A stretch of 43,065 nt of DNA from a virus. The position numbers were made by a program, and so were the translations under genes. Positions 15,082 through 21,544 of this stretch are shown piece after piece. Location: positions 1-43,065 of the IMG/VR virus record IMGVR_UViG_3300038713_000045, one strand, 5' to 3'. The notes under the pieces were generated by a model. That model searched no databases. It was given only the letters and a program-made list of their open reading frames with translations, and was not told the origin of the DNA. Positions within the stretch are counted from its first letter, which is position 1; each line of letters opens with the position of its first letter.

Positions 15082-16665
15082 TTAGTTCCTTGCACCAGTC
15101 ATCCAATTGTAGTAAGTTTTTAACTTTCCACCTCTTTTTTTACCAGAATTCATTTCACTAACAGATATACTAGAACTTAGTGGTGATTTAGCGTAATAAT
15201 CAGAATAATACAAAGCATCCATCAAGTCATCGTTCTTTGGAACAGGATGTTCAAACATTTCATCTACTAACTCTGTCATTTCTCTACGTATGTATAATTT
15301 TTTACTATTTACTATCGGGCCTAAAGAAGTTTCTAGTCTGTCAGCTTTTTTAATGCCTGGCGGTGGTTTGACCCCTTTAAATATGCCAGGTATAAGTTTT
15401 CTATCAGAAGATGCCATCCTCGTAACCATATCACGTACCATCTCCTGAGCTGCAACTGTTTCTATAGTAACTCTTCTAACTGGACTATATTTTTTTGACA
15501 TCTTGATAATTTCTTGTGGTAAATCAAATGTAGGTATACGTTCTCTGTAATACTCTAGTACATATCTGTTTTTATTAGAGTCAACACCTATAACCATAAT
15601 AACTTGGAAATCTGATTGTTGTGTAGCGGTAGCTGCAATATCTACACCCATGTAAACGTTTATAGGTATAGCTTCGTTACGTATGACTAAATATGTGTAG
15701 TTATCCATAGATTTGAATACACCATCATGATATTGTATTCTATCTGTTTTAAACGCAGCAGATGACAAGTCACGAGCATCGTTCATATACTCTTGAGCAA
15801 ACTTGTTAACTAGACCTGCTTCTATAAATTCTCTTTTTTTAGATTCTAATTTAGATATAGGGAATTGTTCAGGCCATATAGACTTACCATCTTCTAGAGC
15901 TCTATAGAACGTTACATTCCATGGATACTGTCTACCTTCTTTTTCTGCATTCTTACTACCATCTACTACCATTTGTAAAAAACTATCGTAGTGTACAATA
16001 GTACCACACAACCATATCCAACCCTCTTTGCCTGGCGATTCTTCTAACGCTGGGAATACTGTAGACACAATCCACTTTTTAATCTCATCTCTTCTTTCTG
16101 GTGTCTTAGTATTTAGTTCTGATTCAAAGTCATCAAGTATGATACCAGTATAACGAACATCTATCTCTGTTCTACCTCTAAGTCTTTGTGATGTACCTTT
16201 TGCAATAAGTCTATCACCTTTTGTAGTAACAATATCTTTCTCTGTCCATCTGTTACCTACACTATCACCAGATAGATTACCGAAGTAATATCTTATAGAC
16301 TCATTGTACTCTAGATGACTCTTAACATATTTTAGGTGGTCAATAGCCTGACCTTGTTCTTCTGCTACCCAAGCTATAAATTGTCTTTGTCCTTTCGGCG
16401 CAAAACATATCTTGTGTAAGATTGCAGCTTTTGATAAAATTGATTTACCGAACCCTCGTGGTAAAATATTGCATATCCTAGCTCCTGGCTTAGTGTCGAT
16501 AAGTTTTTTACTAACTTCTGCGTGAAATACAGGAGAGGAGCTTTTATTGAGGAAATCAGAAGGGAGAAAAGCCCTTCCAAAATAAAGTAAGTCATTATAA
16601 CTACGCGCAAGAACTTCATCTTTTTCTTTCAAGTTTGATATTATATTTATTTCTTTATTAGTCAT
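15082..16665 (-). CDS. terL: terminase large subunit
   Basis: The 527-residue DNA-packaging motor and nuclease. The ATPase domain has Walker A RGFGKS at 70-75, Walker B GIILDDFE at 174-181 and motif III-like LCGTIVHYDS at 219-228. The RNase H-like nuclease domain has the three expected acidic residues: Asp342 in VYMGVDIAAT, Glu402 in RVTIETVAAQ and Asp483 in LMDALYYSDY. The length is normal for TerL. It overlaps the end of terS by 8 bases and lies upstream of the portal gene. Confidence 0.95.
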   Translation of the reverse strand: MTNKEINIISNLKEKDEVLARSYNDLLYFGRAFLPSDFLNKSSSPVFHAEVSKKLIDTKPGARICNILPRGFGKSILSKAAILHKICFAPKGQRQFIAWVAEEQGQAIDHLKYVKSHLEYNESIRYYFGNLSGDSVGNRWTEKDIVTTKGDRLIAKGTSQRLRGRTEIDVRYTGIILDDFESELNTKTPERRDEIKKWIVSTVFPALEESPGKEGWIWLCGTIVHYDSFLQMVVDGSKNAEKEGRQYPWNVTFYRALEDGKSIWPEQFPISKLESKKREFIEAGLVNKFAQEYMNDARDLSSAAFKTDRIQYHDGVFKSMDNYTYLVIRNEAIPINVYMGVDIAATATQQSDFQVIMVIGVDSNKNRYVLEYYRERIPTFDLPQEIIKMSKKYSPVRRVTIETVAAQEMVRDMVTRMASSDRKLIPGIFKGVKPPPGIKKADRLETSLGPIVNSKKLYIRREMTELVDEMFEHPVPKNDDLMDALYYSDYYAKSPLSSSISVSEMNSGKKRGGKLKTYYNWMTGARN

Positions 16666-17413
16666 CTACTTGTTTTTCAGCATGAGCCAACATTTTGACA
16701 TCATTAGAACCAATCTTGTCTAATTGTTCTTTGGTAAATCCTTGGAAAACAGTTAACGACTCAGTTTTCTTTTCATTAGGAAACATACCAGCAATTTTCA
16801 TCATTAGTTCTATTGCTCTAAGTTTATCAGAATCCTTACCATCATAGTTATCTATAATACCTTTTGTCATTTCTAGTAGGTATTGTTTAGATGCACCTAT
16901 CTCACTTAGGATAACTTCTATTTCTTCTTCTACCAATTTCTGTATCCTTTCTGTTTTTAACAGTCCACGTGACGTTTCTTTAGCATATTCTTTGTTTTTT
17001 GTACTAAAAACACGTAAATAAGCGTCTGTAGGACTCATTCCTTTAGCTACGTATTTTGCAAATAAAAACTCTTTATTGGTCGGTTTTTCACGTTTATGAC
17101 GTAGTTCTTTAGCAAATTTCTTGTTTGAAAAGGAGTAAATGTTCTTAGGTGGTACTCCACTCATACAAACACTAGGTTTTACAGTGTAAGTCCCTAGTAT
17201 CGTTCTAACATAATCTATATCCTTGCCACCGTTAGATTTCATTTGACTTTTTTTTAATATCCTGCAAACTTTATCATCATCAGTCACAACCCAATCACCC
17301 TCATCTGCAAGTCTCCAGTTATCATTTACTACCGTATCTGGGTATACACTATGAAATTCTTGTACGTTATCGTATAGAACTTCTTTCTTGCGGGAAATTT
17401 GTTTGACCAACAT
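16658..17413 (-). CDS. terS: terminase small subunit-like DNA-binding protein
   Basis: A 251-residue protein just upstream of terL. The N-terminal half (about 30-100) contains GDWVVTDDDKVCRILKK and YVRTILGTY, a domain often fused in phage TerS-like proteins. The middle (about 110-165; FLFAKYVAKGMSPTDAYLRV) looks like the helix-turn-helix of small terminases that bind the packaging start site. The C-terminus is helical and acidic. An in-frame TAG stands immediately before the ATG at 17413, so the start is fixed there or later. Confidence 0.75.
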   Translation of the reverse strand: MLVKQISRKKEVLYDNVQEFHSVYPDTVVNDNWRLADEGDWVVTDDDKVCRILKKSQMKSNGGKDIDYVRTILGTYTVKPSVCMSGVPPKNIYSFSNKKFAKELRHKREKPTNKEFLFAKYVAKGMSPTDAYLRVFSTKNKEYAKETSRGLLKTERIQKLVEEEIEVILSEIGASKQYLLEMTKGIIDNYDGKDSDKLRAIELMMKIAGMFPNEKKTESLTVFQGFTKEQLDKIGSNDVKMLAHAEKQVDD

Positions 17414-17469
17414 CTACACTGCACCCAACCGATTGATTTCCAGTCCCATGCCGCCCCTCCGAGTGTAGA
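17413..17469 (-). promoter_or_regulatory. GC-rich hairpin just upstream of terS
   Basis: TCTACACT (17413-17420) pairs perfectly with AGTGTAGA (17462-17469), closing a 41-base loop that is markedly GC-rich for this genome (on the minus strand it includes GGAGGGGCGGCATGGGACTGG, cut here to its key G runs at 17440-17460). It touches the terS start codon. It may be a packaging recognition site or an RNA structure controlling terS. There is no direct evidence for either role. Confidence 0.4.
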
Positions 17470-17499
17470 CGTGTAAGGAAACAATAGACATAATAACTC

Positions 17500-18294
17500 C
17501 TATCTGTTTCCATCTATCGCCTGCCCCCAGACGAAAGTCTTTCCCTTGTGGATGTCAACCACATCCAATCTAAATTCTCCTGTAGGAAACCAGTCAATGA
17601 TACCAAAACAATGTGACCAGTTGTGTAATCTACCACGTAACCACTTGTTCTGTTCTTTCGACATATCCTTTAAACAACCCATACTCCAAGCTGCAATAGT
17701 ACCGTCTAGTTTAGTTTGTGTATTGCGTTGTATGTCATGGGTATGACCGTACACTATGTTAGAACCATACGAGTCTAAATGTTTTTTAGAATGGTTTACA
17801 GTTGCGTAGGCACCATGTATAAAGATTAGTTTACCTATTTTTAACGGATAGTTGTATGGTAGATACTTGTAACCACGTTCATCCCACTTACATGCTTTTC
17901 TAAATGTGTAGTCTTTCATGTAGGGATACTTTTGGACAAATGCATCTAACCATTCGTCATGATTACCAGCACAGATATATCGTTCTTTACACTTGACCTT
18001 GTCTAACACTTTGTCAAACATATCTAAACCTTCGTTGACCAACCTAATCTCTTCGTCAATGATAGGTAGTTGATACTCTAGTGGTGGTTGTTTTATTTTT
18101 TGGTATTTCCAAGACGAGACAGATTCCCACTCTCCTACATCTCCTAGATTGATAAAGATGTTAGGTTTTACAATCTCAATAGCTTTTAACACAACATTCA
18201 CAGCACTTTGGTCGTGAATAGGAAAGTGTTGGTCAGGTATTACTATCGCTCTTCTATGTTTGCGTTTTCTCATCTCTTTTAATTTCCACACCAT
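17500..18294 (-). CDS. calcineurin-like metallophosphoesterase
   Basis: The 264-residue protein contains the full set of metallophosphoesterase motifs: Asp21 and His23 in IPDQHFP, Gly-Asp at 51-52 in NLGDVGEW, GNHDE at 110-114, His160 in IFIHG and GHTHD at 183-187. Family members hydrolyse phosphodiesters or phosphomonoesters using two metal ions. The substrate here is unknown; phage examples are thought to act on nucleic acids or nucleotides. It sits at the head of the late block, upstream of terS. Confidence 0.9.
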   Translation of the reverse strand: MVWKLKEMRKRKHRRAIVIPDQHFPIHDQSAVNVVLKAIEIVKPNIFINLGDVGEWESVSSWKYQKIKQPPLEYQLPIIDEEIRLVNEGLDMFDKVLDKVKCKERYICAGNHDEWLDAFVQKYPYMKDYTFRKACKWDERGYKYLPYNYPLKIGKLIFIHGAYATVNHSKKHLDSYGSNIVYGHTHDIQRNTQTKLDGTIAAWSMGCLKDMSKEQNKWLRGRLHNWSHCFGIIDWFPTGEFRLDVVDIHKGKTFVWGQAIDGNR

Positions 18295-18520
18295 CTTTTA
18301 GAACTTTAATGTTTAATTTTTCTCTAGCCATCTCTGTTGACTCTCTGTCACACAACATACCTATAGCTAGTTTACCATTTTGTTTCTTAAATTGTTCCCC
18401 AGCTTTTCCTATTGGTTCTATAAGAACCATATGACGTAGACTACAGTCACAACACCATAAGTGGAAAAACGTCTCACCGTCTACAACAAAAGCTTCGTCA
18501 TCAAATGTTCTAAGTTCCAT
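18254..18520 (-). CDS. small Cys-rich protein, first gene of the late block
   Basis: An 88-residue protein with the motif FFHLWCCDCSLRHMVLIEPI. This resembles small phage proteins that carry a single CxxC/His metal-binding pattern (DUF6527-like, from memory). The C-terminal half is basic and helical. It overlaps the metallophosphoesterase gene by 41 bases, and no clear ribosome site is seen before its ATG. As the gene nearest the divergent control region it is probably the first expressed of the minus-strand block. Function unknown. Confidence 0.6.
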   Translation of the reverse strand: MELRTFDDEAFVVDGETFFHLWCCDCSLRHMVLIEPIGKAGEQFKKQNGKLAIGMLCDRESTEMAREKLNIKVLKDGVEIKRDEKTQT

Positions 18521-18628
18521 ATTTTCTAATTTACAGTACAGAATATCCCATTACAATAACTTTCGTAAAAATCTGCCTATATATAATATATATATAATAA
18601 ATAACTAAACTATAAACTTAAATAATAT

Positions 18629-18646
18629 AAGCTTAAGCTTAAGCTT
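18629..18646. repeat. (AAGCTT)3 palindromic repeat, copy 1
   Basis: Three perfect head-to-tail AAGCTT hexamers. An AT-alternating tract lies about 30 bases to the left. Related blocks occur at 25924-25947 and 32829-32846, the only other large non-coding gaps. Confidence 0.85.
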
Positions 18647-18760
18647 CAGAAATTTTTTTGCAATATTTTTGTGAAGGTTGCTAGTGTTGATACAGTAAAA
18701 AGAAGGTGAGTCCGTATAAAAAGTTGAAAATAATTTTATTATGTATGTGGGTCTTTTATA

Positions 18761-18780
18761 CCCGCCCCATACCCCGACCC
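18761..18780 (-). other. G-quadruplex motif on the minus strand
   Basis: The minus strand reads GGGTCGGGGTATGGGGCGGG: four runs of three or four G separated by loops of 2, 3 and 1 bases. This meets the standard intramolecular G4 pattern with short loops. It is an isolated GC-rich patch in a very AT-rich region between the two transcription blocks. Formation in vivo is inferred. Confidence 0.7.
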
Positions 18781-18957
18781 TAGTTTACGACAGATTTAGG
18801 ATTTGGTTGAAAACCATATATCTCGATAAATTTTTTTTATGTCGTATAATATATATTATGAATAGTAAATAATAGGGTCTCCCCTGAATTTTTTTAGGTA
18901 TTAAAAATACAGTGAGGTACTAAAATTTTTCAAATTATCTAGGATTATAACAATATT

Positions 18958-18977
18958 ACATGTATTATTGTACATGT
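18958..18977. promoter_or_regulatory. operator-like dyad upstream of first early gene
   Basis: ACATGTA (18958-18964) and TACATGT (18971-18977) are a perfect 7-base inverted repeat with a 6-base spacer. It stands about 30 bases before the early ATG and next to a TTAATTAA palindrome. This is the shape of a dimeric repressor or activator site. The binding protein is unknown; the ribbon-helix-helix protein at 26081-26269 is one candidate. Confidence 0.4.
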
Positions 18978-19007
18978 TAATTAATAATATAGGAAGGAAT
19001 ACAGACA

Positions 19008-19379
19008 ATGGGTGAAACAGCACAAAATAGTGTTTCAATCAGTACTCCGACCACTACACCAAAGAATACTAAACTTAGTAAGAAGAATGTTGACAACGTT
19101 CTGAACAACTTAAACGGATTCTCAAAGGATGAACAAGAACAGATTAAGAAAATGTTTGGGAAGTTACAAAGTAAAGGTTTAGTGACTAATGGTCAAGGTG
19201 GTGGTACAAGTTATGATACACCAGAGATTGTTGAGTTTAGAAATAAATTTAACAAAGAAGTTGAAAAGGTAAGTAATGGTACAGTCGTGACAAGTACTGG
19301 TATTAAGAAACACTACATCTTAGATAACAAAGGAAAAAAGCGATTTCCAATGTTATACCTTAGAACTGAAACTAAGTAG
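19008..19379 (+). CDS. first early gene, hypothetical
   Basis: A 123-residue protein with no recognised family. The N-terminal 30 residues are Ser/Thr-rich and likely disordered. A lysine-rich helical part (about 25-62, LSKKNVDNVLNNLNGFSKDE) follows, then a C-terminal part ending KRFPMLYLRTETK. The ribosome site AGGAAGG is well placed. It is a single-gene unit closed by a strong terminator, so it is likely expressed strongly and first, as expected for a host-takeover or regulatory protein. That role is inferred. Confidence 0.65.
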   Translation: MGETAQNSVSISTPTTTPKNTKLSKKNVDNVLNNLNGFSKDEQEQIKKMFGKLQSKGLVTNGQGGGTSYDTPEIVEFRNKFNKEVEKVSNGTVVTSTGIKKHYILDNKGKKRFPMLYLRTETK

Positions 19380-19393
19380 TAAAACCAACAATC

Positions 19394-19427
19394 AAGGGTT
19401 ATATATGAAAGTATGTAACCCTTTTTT
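19394..19427 (+). terminator. rho-independent terminator after first early gene
   Basis: AAGGGTTATATAT (19394-19406) pairs with GTATGTAACCCTT (19411-19423) through 13 pairs, two of them G-U, capped by a GAAA tetraloop. It is followed by a run of six T (19422-19427). This is a textbook intrinsic terminator. Read-through would be needed to reach the downstream early genes unless they have their own promoter. Confidence 0.85.
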
Positions 19428-19451
19428 GTACCTAAAATAAGAGTAACTTAC

Positions 19452-19868
19452 ATGAAACAATGTATTATAGAAAATATTACTGATACTAAAGTTAAAATGA
19501 CTATCTACACAGAAAACACTAGTAAAAGTAAAACAACAGAATTTATAAGTAAAAGAAGTACTTCCGAGTACTTTAAGAGATTACGCAGAGACTTACACAT
19601 GTGTAAAGATAACGTAAAAATAATTGACCATATCAACAAAATTACAACTACACATGAACCTAAAGTAGAGCCTGTAGAAAATATAACTGACATAAACCCC
19701 ACCGAGCAAAAGAAAAAGAAAACAAAGTATTTTCCTAATGTACTCGTAACTATAGAAAAAACAGATAACGAAATAAACAGACAACGTATACAAGATATTA
19801 TGCTCGACCTATCAATGGGTAATGTAAAACGTGCAAAAGCACAGATAAAGAAATATTATGGAATTTAA
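19452..19868 (+). CDS. hypothetical early protein
   Basis: A 138-residue lysine-rich protein with no recognised family. The N-terminal 60 residues mix beta strands and a helix (STSEYFKRLRRDLHMCKDNV). A Lys/Pro/Glu linker follows, then a C-terminal helical part ending GNVKRAKAQIKKYYGI. It lies between the first terminator and a structured leader, so it is probably a short transcription unit of its own. Confidence 0.6.
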   Translation: MKQCIIENITDTKVKMTIYTENTSKSKTTEFISKRSTSEYFKRLRRDLHMCKDNVKIIDHINKITTTHEPKVEPVENITDINPTEQKKKKTKYFPNVLVTIEKTDNEINRQRIQDIMLDLSMGNVKRAKAQIKKYYGI

Positions 19869-19952
19869 GGTAGTATGTCGCCCACATCAAAACCAAGCTG
19901 TCTCTCTCCTTCCACAGCGCAGATGTACTACCTTGAACTTAACAAGGAAGGA
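19867..19952 (+). promoter_or_regulatory. structured leader able to mask a ribosome site
   Basis: AAGGTAGTA (19867-19875) pairs perfectly with TACTACCTT (19926-19934). Inside the loop GCTGT (19897-19901) pairs with ACAGC (19914-19918). The pyrimidine loop TCCTTCC (19907-19913) is complementary to GGAAGGA (19946-19952), the ribosome site of the next gene. The two pairings suggest an RNA switch or an attenuated leader. This is inferred from complementarity only. Confidence 0.45.
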
Positions 19953-19960
19953 AACACACA

Positions 19961-20587
19961 ATGACAAGTAACACAAAACAATCCAAAGAGTATTGGAAAG
20001 AAAATGTAGTTATGCTTGAGTCTGTTGGTTCTGCTCTTGACACTAAGACGCAACTTATACATCCATTGTTTAAAAATGGTGTTGTAGAGTTTGACGTTGA
20101 TGTAAAAGTAGAAAAAGTAACAGAAGAGTTTACAGGCAAACTTAATGAACAAGATGCTCTTACGTTTAGAAAACATGCAATCATGAATCAATGTGACTTA
20201 TGTGTAGGTTACATAGACCTATTACGTAACGCAGAAGATGAAGTGATATGGAACGCTGGACACAATGCAGCACCACTAAGTGAAGGTAGATGTTGTACAT
20301 CATGCAACGACTTACATGTTGTGCCTGCGCGTCTTGCTAGTTTTACCAATACTACACCAAAGTACATTGCAGATTGTTTAAGACAAGAGGCTGACATGGT
20401 AGAGAAGTTCGCAAAAGAAGTAGATGTACATAGTATGAAACGTATGCTTATCAGATTACGCAAGTATACTGACATGGTAAAAAAGATGAAGAATGACATT
20501 GAAATGGAAGAATATGCTCAAGACATTGAAAGTCAAGCAGTTGCTCAAGGTAGGGTATCACTATCAAAAAATACTCATAAACAATAA
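19961..20587 (+). CDS. zinc-binding early protein
   Basis: A 208-residue protein. The central part has CDLCVG (about 75-80) and GRCCTSCNDLHVVPARLA (about 108-125), a zinc-finger-like pattern that recurs in phage early proteins. Flanking regions are helical and charged, with a coiled-coil-like segment near the end (RLRKYTDMVKKMKNDIEMEE). DNA or protein binding is likely; the specific role is unknown. A strong ribosome site (GGAAGGAA) lies about 8 bases before the ATG. The stop overlaps the next ATG. Confidence 0.65.
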   Translation: MTSNTKQSKEYWKENVVMLESVGSALDTKTQLIHPLFKNGVVEFDVDVKVEKVTEEFTGKLNEQDALTFRKHAIMNQCDLCVGYIDLLRNAEDEVIWNAGHNAAPLSEGRCCTSCNDLHVVPARLASFTNTTPKYIADCLRQEADMVEKFAKEVDVHSMKRMLIRLRKYTDMVKKMKNDIEMEEYAQDIESQAVAQGRVSLSKNTHKQ

Positions 20588-21030
20588 TGCAGACGTTCTT
20601 ACCATATCCTGACTTCAATCGTAGTGCTCATGTACTTGATGACAAACGACTAGGTAAGCAACGTGTAGAAGCAATGCAAATATACAAGTCTTGTGTCCTT
20701 GATGACTATGGGTGGAAACAACACCCAGCAGTCAAAATGTGGAAGGGATACGAGACTGCATTGCTAATGTACATGGATACTATGATACATGAATGGGAGC
20801 AACGAGGATTCAAAAATACTATGGGATATGCACGTGTGCAGACAACTATTGCTCCCCCATGGTTAGGTGATGAGATGTTACATTCATCGCATCGTTCTAA
20901 CCTTTTACGTAAAGATAAAGATTTCTACTCAAGATGGAATTGGACAGAGAAAGATAACATGCCGTACTTTTGGTGCGGTTATGCGCAACAAGATACACAA
21001 ATACTGGAGGATATAAATGCAGTTCAATGA
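20587..21030 (+). CDS. pyrimidine-dimer glycosylase-like protein (MSMEG_6728 family)
   Basis: The 147-residue protein starts MQTFLPYPDFNRSAHVLDDK, then RLGKQRVEAMQI, HPAVKMWKGYE and PPWLGDE...SHRSNLLRKD. This matches the MSMEG_6728 family, related to T4 endonuclease V (Pyr_excise). T4 endonuclease V cuts at UV-induced pyrimidine dimers. Activity of this branch is not well established, so a DNA-repair role is inferred. It could protect phage DNA in sunlit water. Its start overlaps the preceding stop. Confidence 0.85.
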   Translation: MQTFLPYPDFNRSAHVLDDKRLGKQRVEAMQIYKSCVLDDYGWKQHPAVKMWKGYETALLMYMDTMIHEWEQRGFKNTMGYARVQTTIAPPWLGDEMLHSSHRSNLLRKDKDFYSRWNWTEKDNMPYFWCGYAQQDTQILEDINAVQ

Positions 21031-21277
21031 TGATGATTTACATAAAATGTGTAAAGATAAGAATGTTGAAGAGATTGCTAGTTTGATACACGAAGCAAAA
21101 CTTAATCATGCTCCTCGTATCGTGATACAACAATTGCAACAACATTATGATAAACTTATTAAACAAAAAAAAAGAAATGAAATAACCTTGAAGCCTGTAG
21201 TTGTTATGTCTGCATGGCGTAACTATTGCAGAGAGTCATGGTTATACAGATTTCTTGAAAGGATAGGTTTAAGATGA
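21017..21277 (+). CDS. 86-aa hypothetical protein
   Basis: A helical, basic 86-residue protein with two amphipathic helices (about 15-52) and a positively charged C-terminus rich in Trp and Arg (SAWRNYCRESWLYRFLERIG). No known family. A GGAGG ribosome site precedes the ATG, and the start overlaps the preceding gene by 14 bases, so the two are co-translated. Confidence 0.6.
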   Translation: MQFNDDDLHKMCKDKNVEEIASLIHEAKLNHAPRIVIQQLQQHYDKLIKQKKRNEITLKPVVVMSAWRNYCRESWLYRFLERIGLR

Positions 21278-21519
21278 GTAAAAAACTTACACCCGAACAA
21301 CATGCTCTTGCGTTGTTTCCCGATATTTTTATTGGGAAGGAAACAGAGGAAGTTGCTAATCCATACACAGGCTCAAAGACAGTACTTACACCAGATGCCG
21401 TTGCTGTATATGATTTAGTAAAGGGTGCAGAGATGCTCCAATTATATCATATAGTTCGTGCTGGTTTAGATTGGTTTAAAGAACACTATGCAAAAGAATA
21501 TATGATACTATTGGATTAA
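21274..21519 (+). CDS. 81-aa hypothetical protein
   Basis: A small soluble protein. It has a motif of type ALALFPDIFIGKET, then NPYTGSKTVLTPDAVAVYDL and a helical tail (LQLYHIVRAGLDWFKEHYAK). I have seen this pattern in other phages next to replication or chaperone genes but know no function. It begins with an ATGA overlap and precedes the AAA+ gene by 25 bases. Confidence 0.6.
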   Translation: MSKKLTPEQHALALFPDIFIGKETEEVANPYTGSKTVLTPDAVAVYDLVKGAEMLQLYHIVRAGLDWFKEHYAKEYMILLD

Positions 21520-21544
21520 CAATAAACAACAAAGGTAACGATAA

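Larger units (their letters stand above)
18521..19007. promoter_or_regulatory. divergent control region between late and early blocks
   Basis: This 487-base gene-free stretch separates the minus-strand and plus-strand genes, so promoters for both must lie here or nearby. It is extremely AT-rich, apart from one C-rich patch. It holds an alternating AT tract (about 18579-18600), an (AAGCTT)3 block, a G-quadruplex motif, a TATAAT at 18845-18850 without a good -35 box, a short AGGG/CCCT hairpin with a T-run (18874-18895) and a dyad near the early gene. A replication origin is possible. I see no open frame of credible quality in it. Confidence 0.6.

Noticed and set aside
18521-19007. Clear sigma-70 promoters in the divergent region
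   Set aside because: Several TATAAT-like boxes exist, but none has a -35 hexamer at 16-18 bases, so I did not list individual promoters here.
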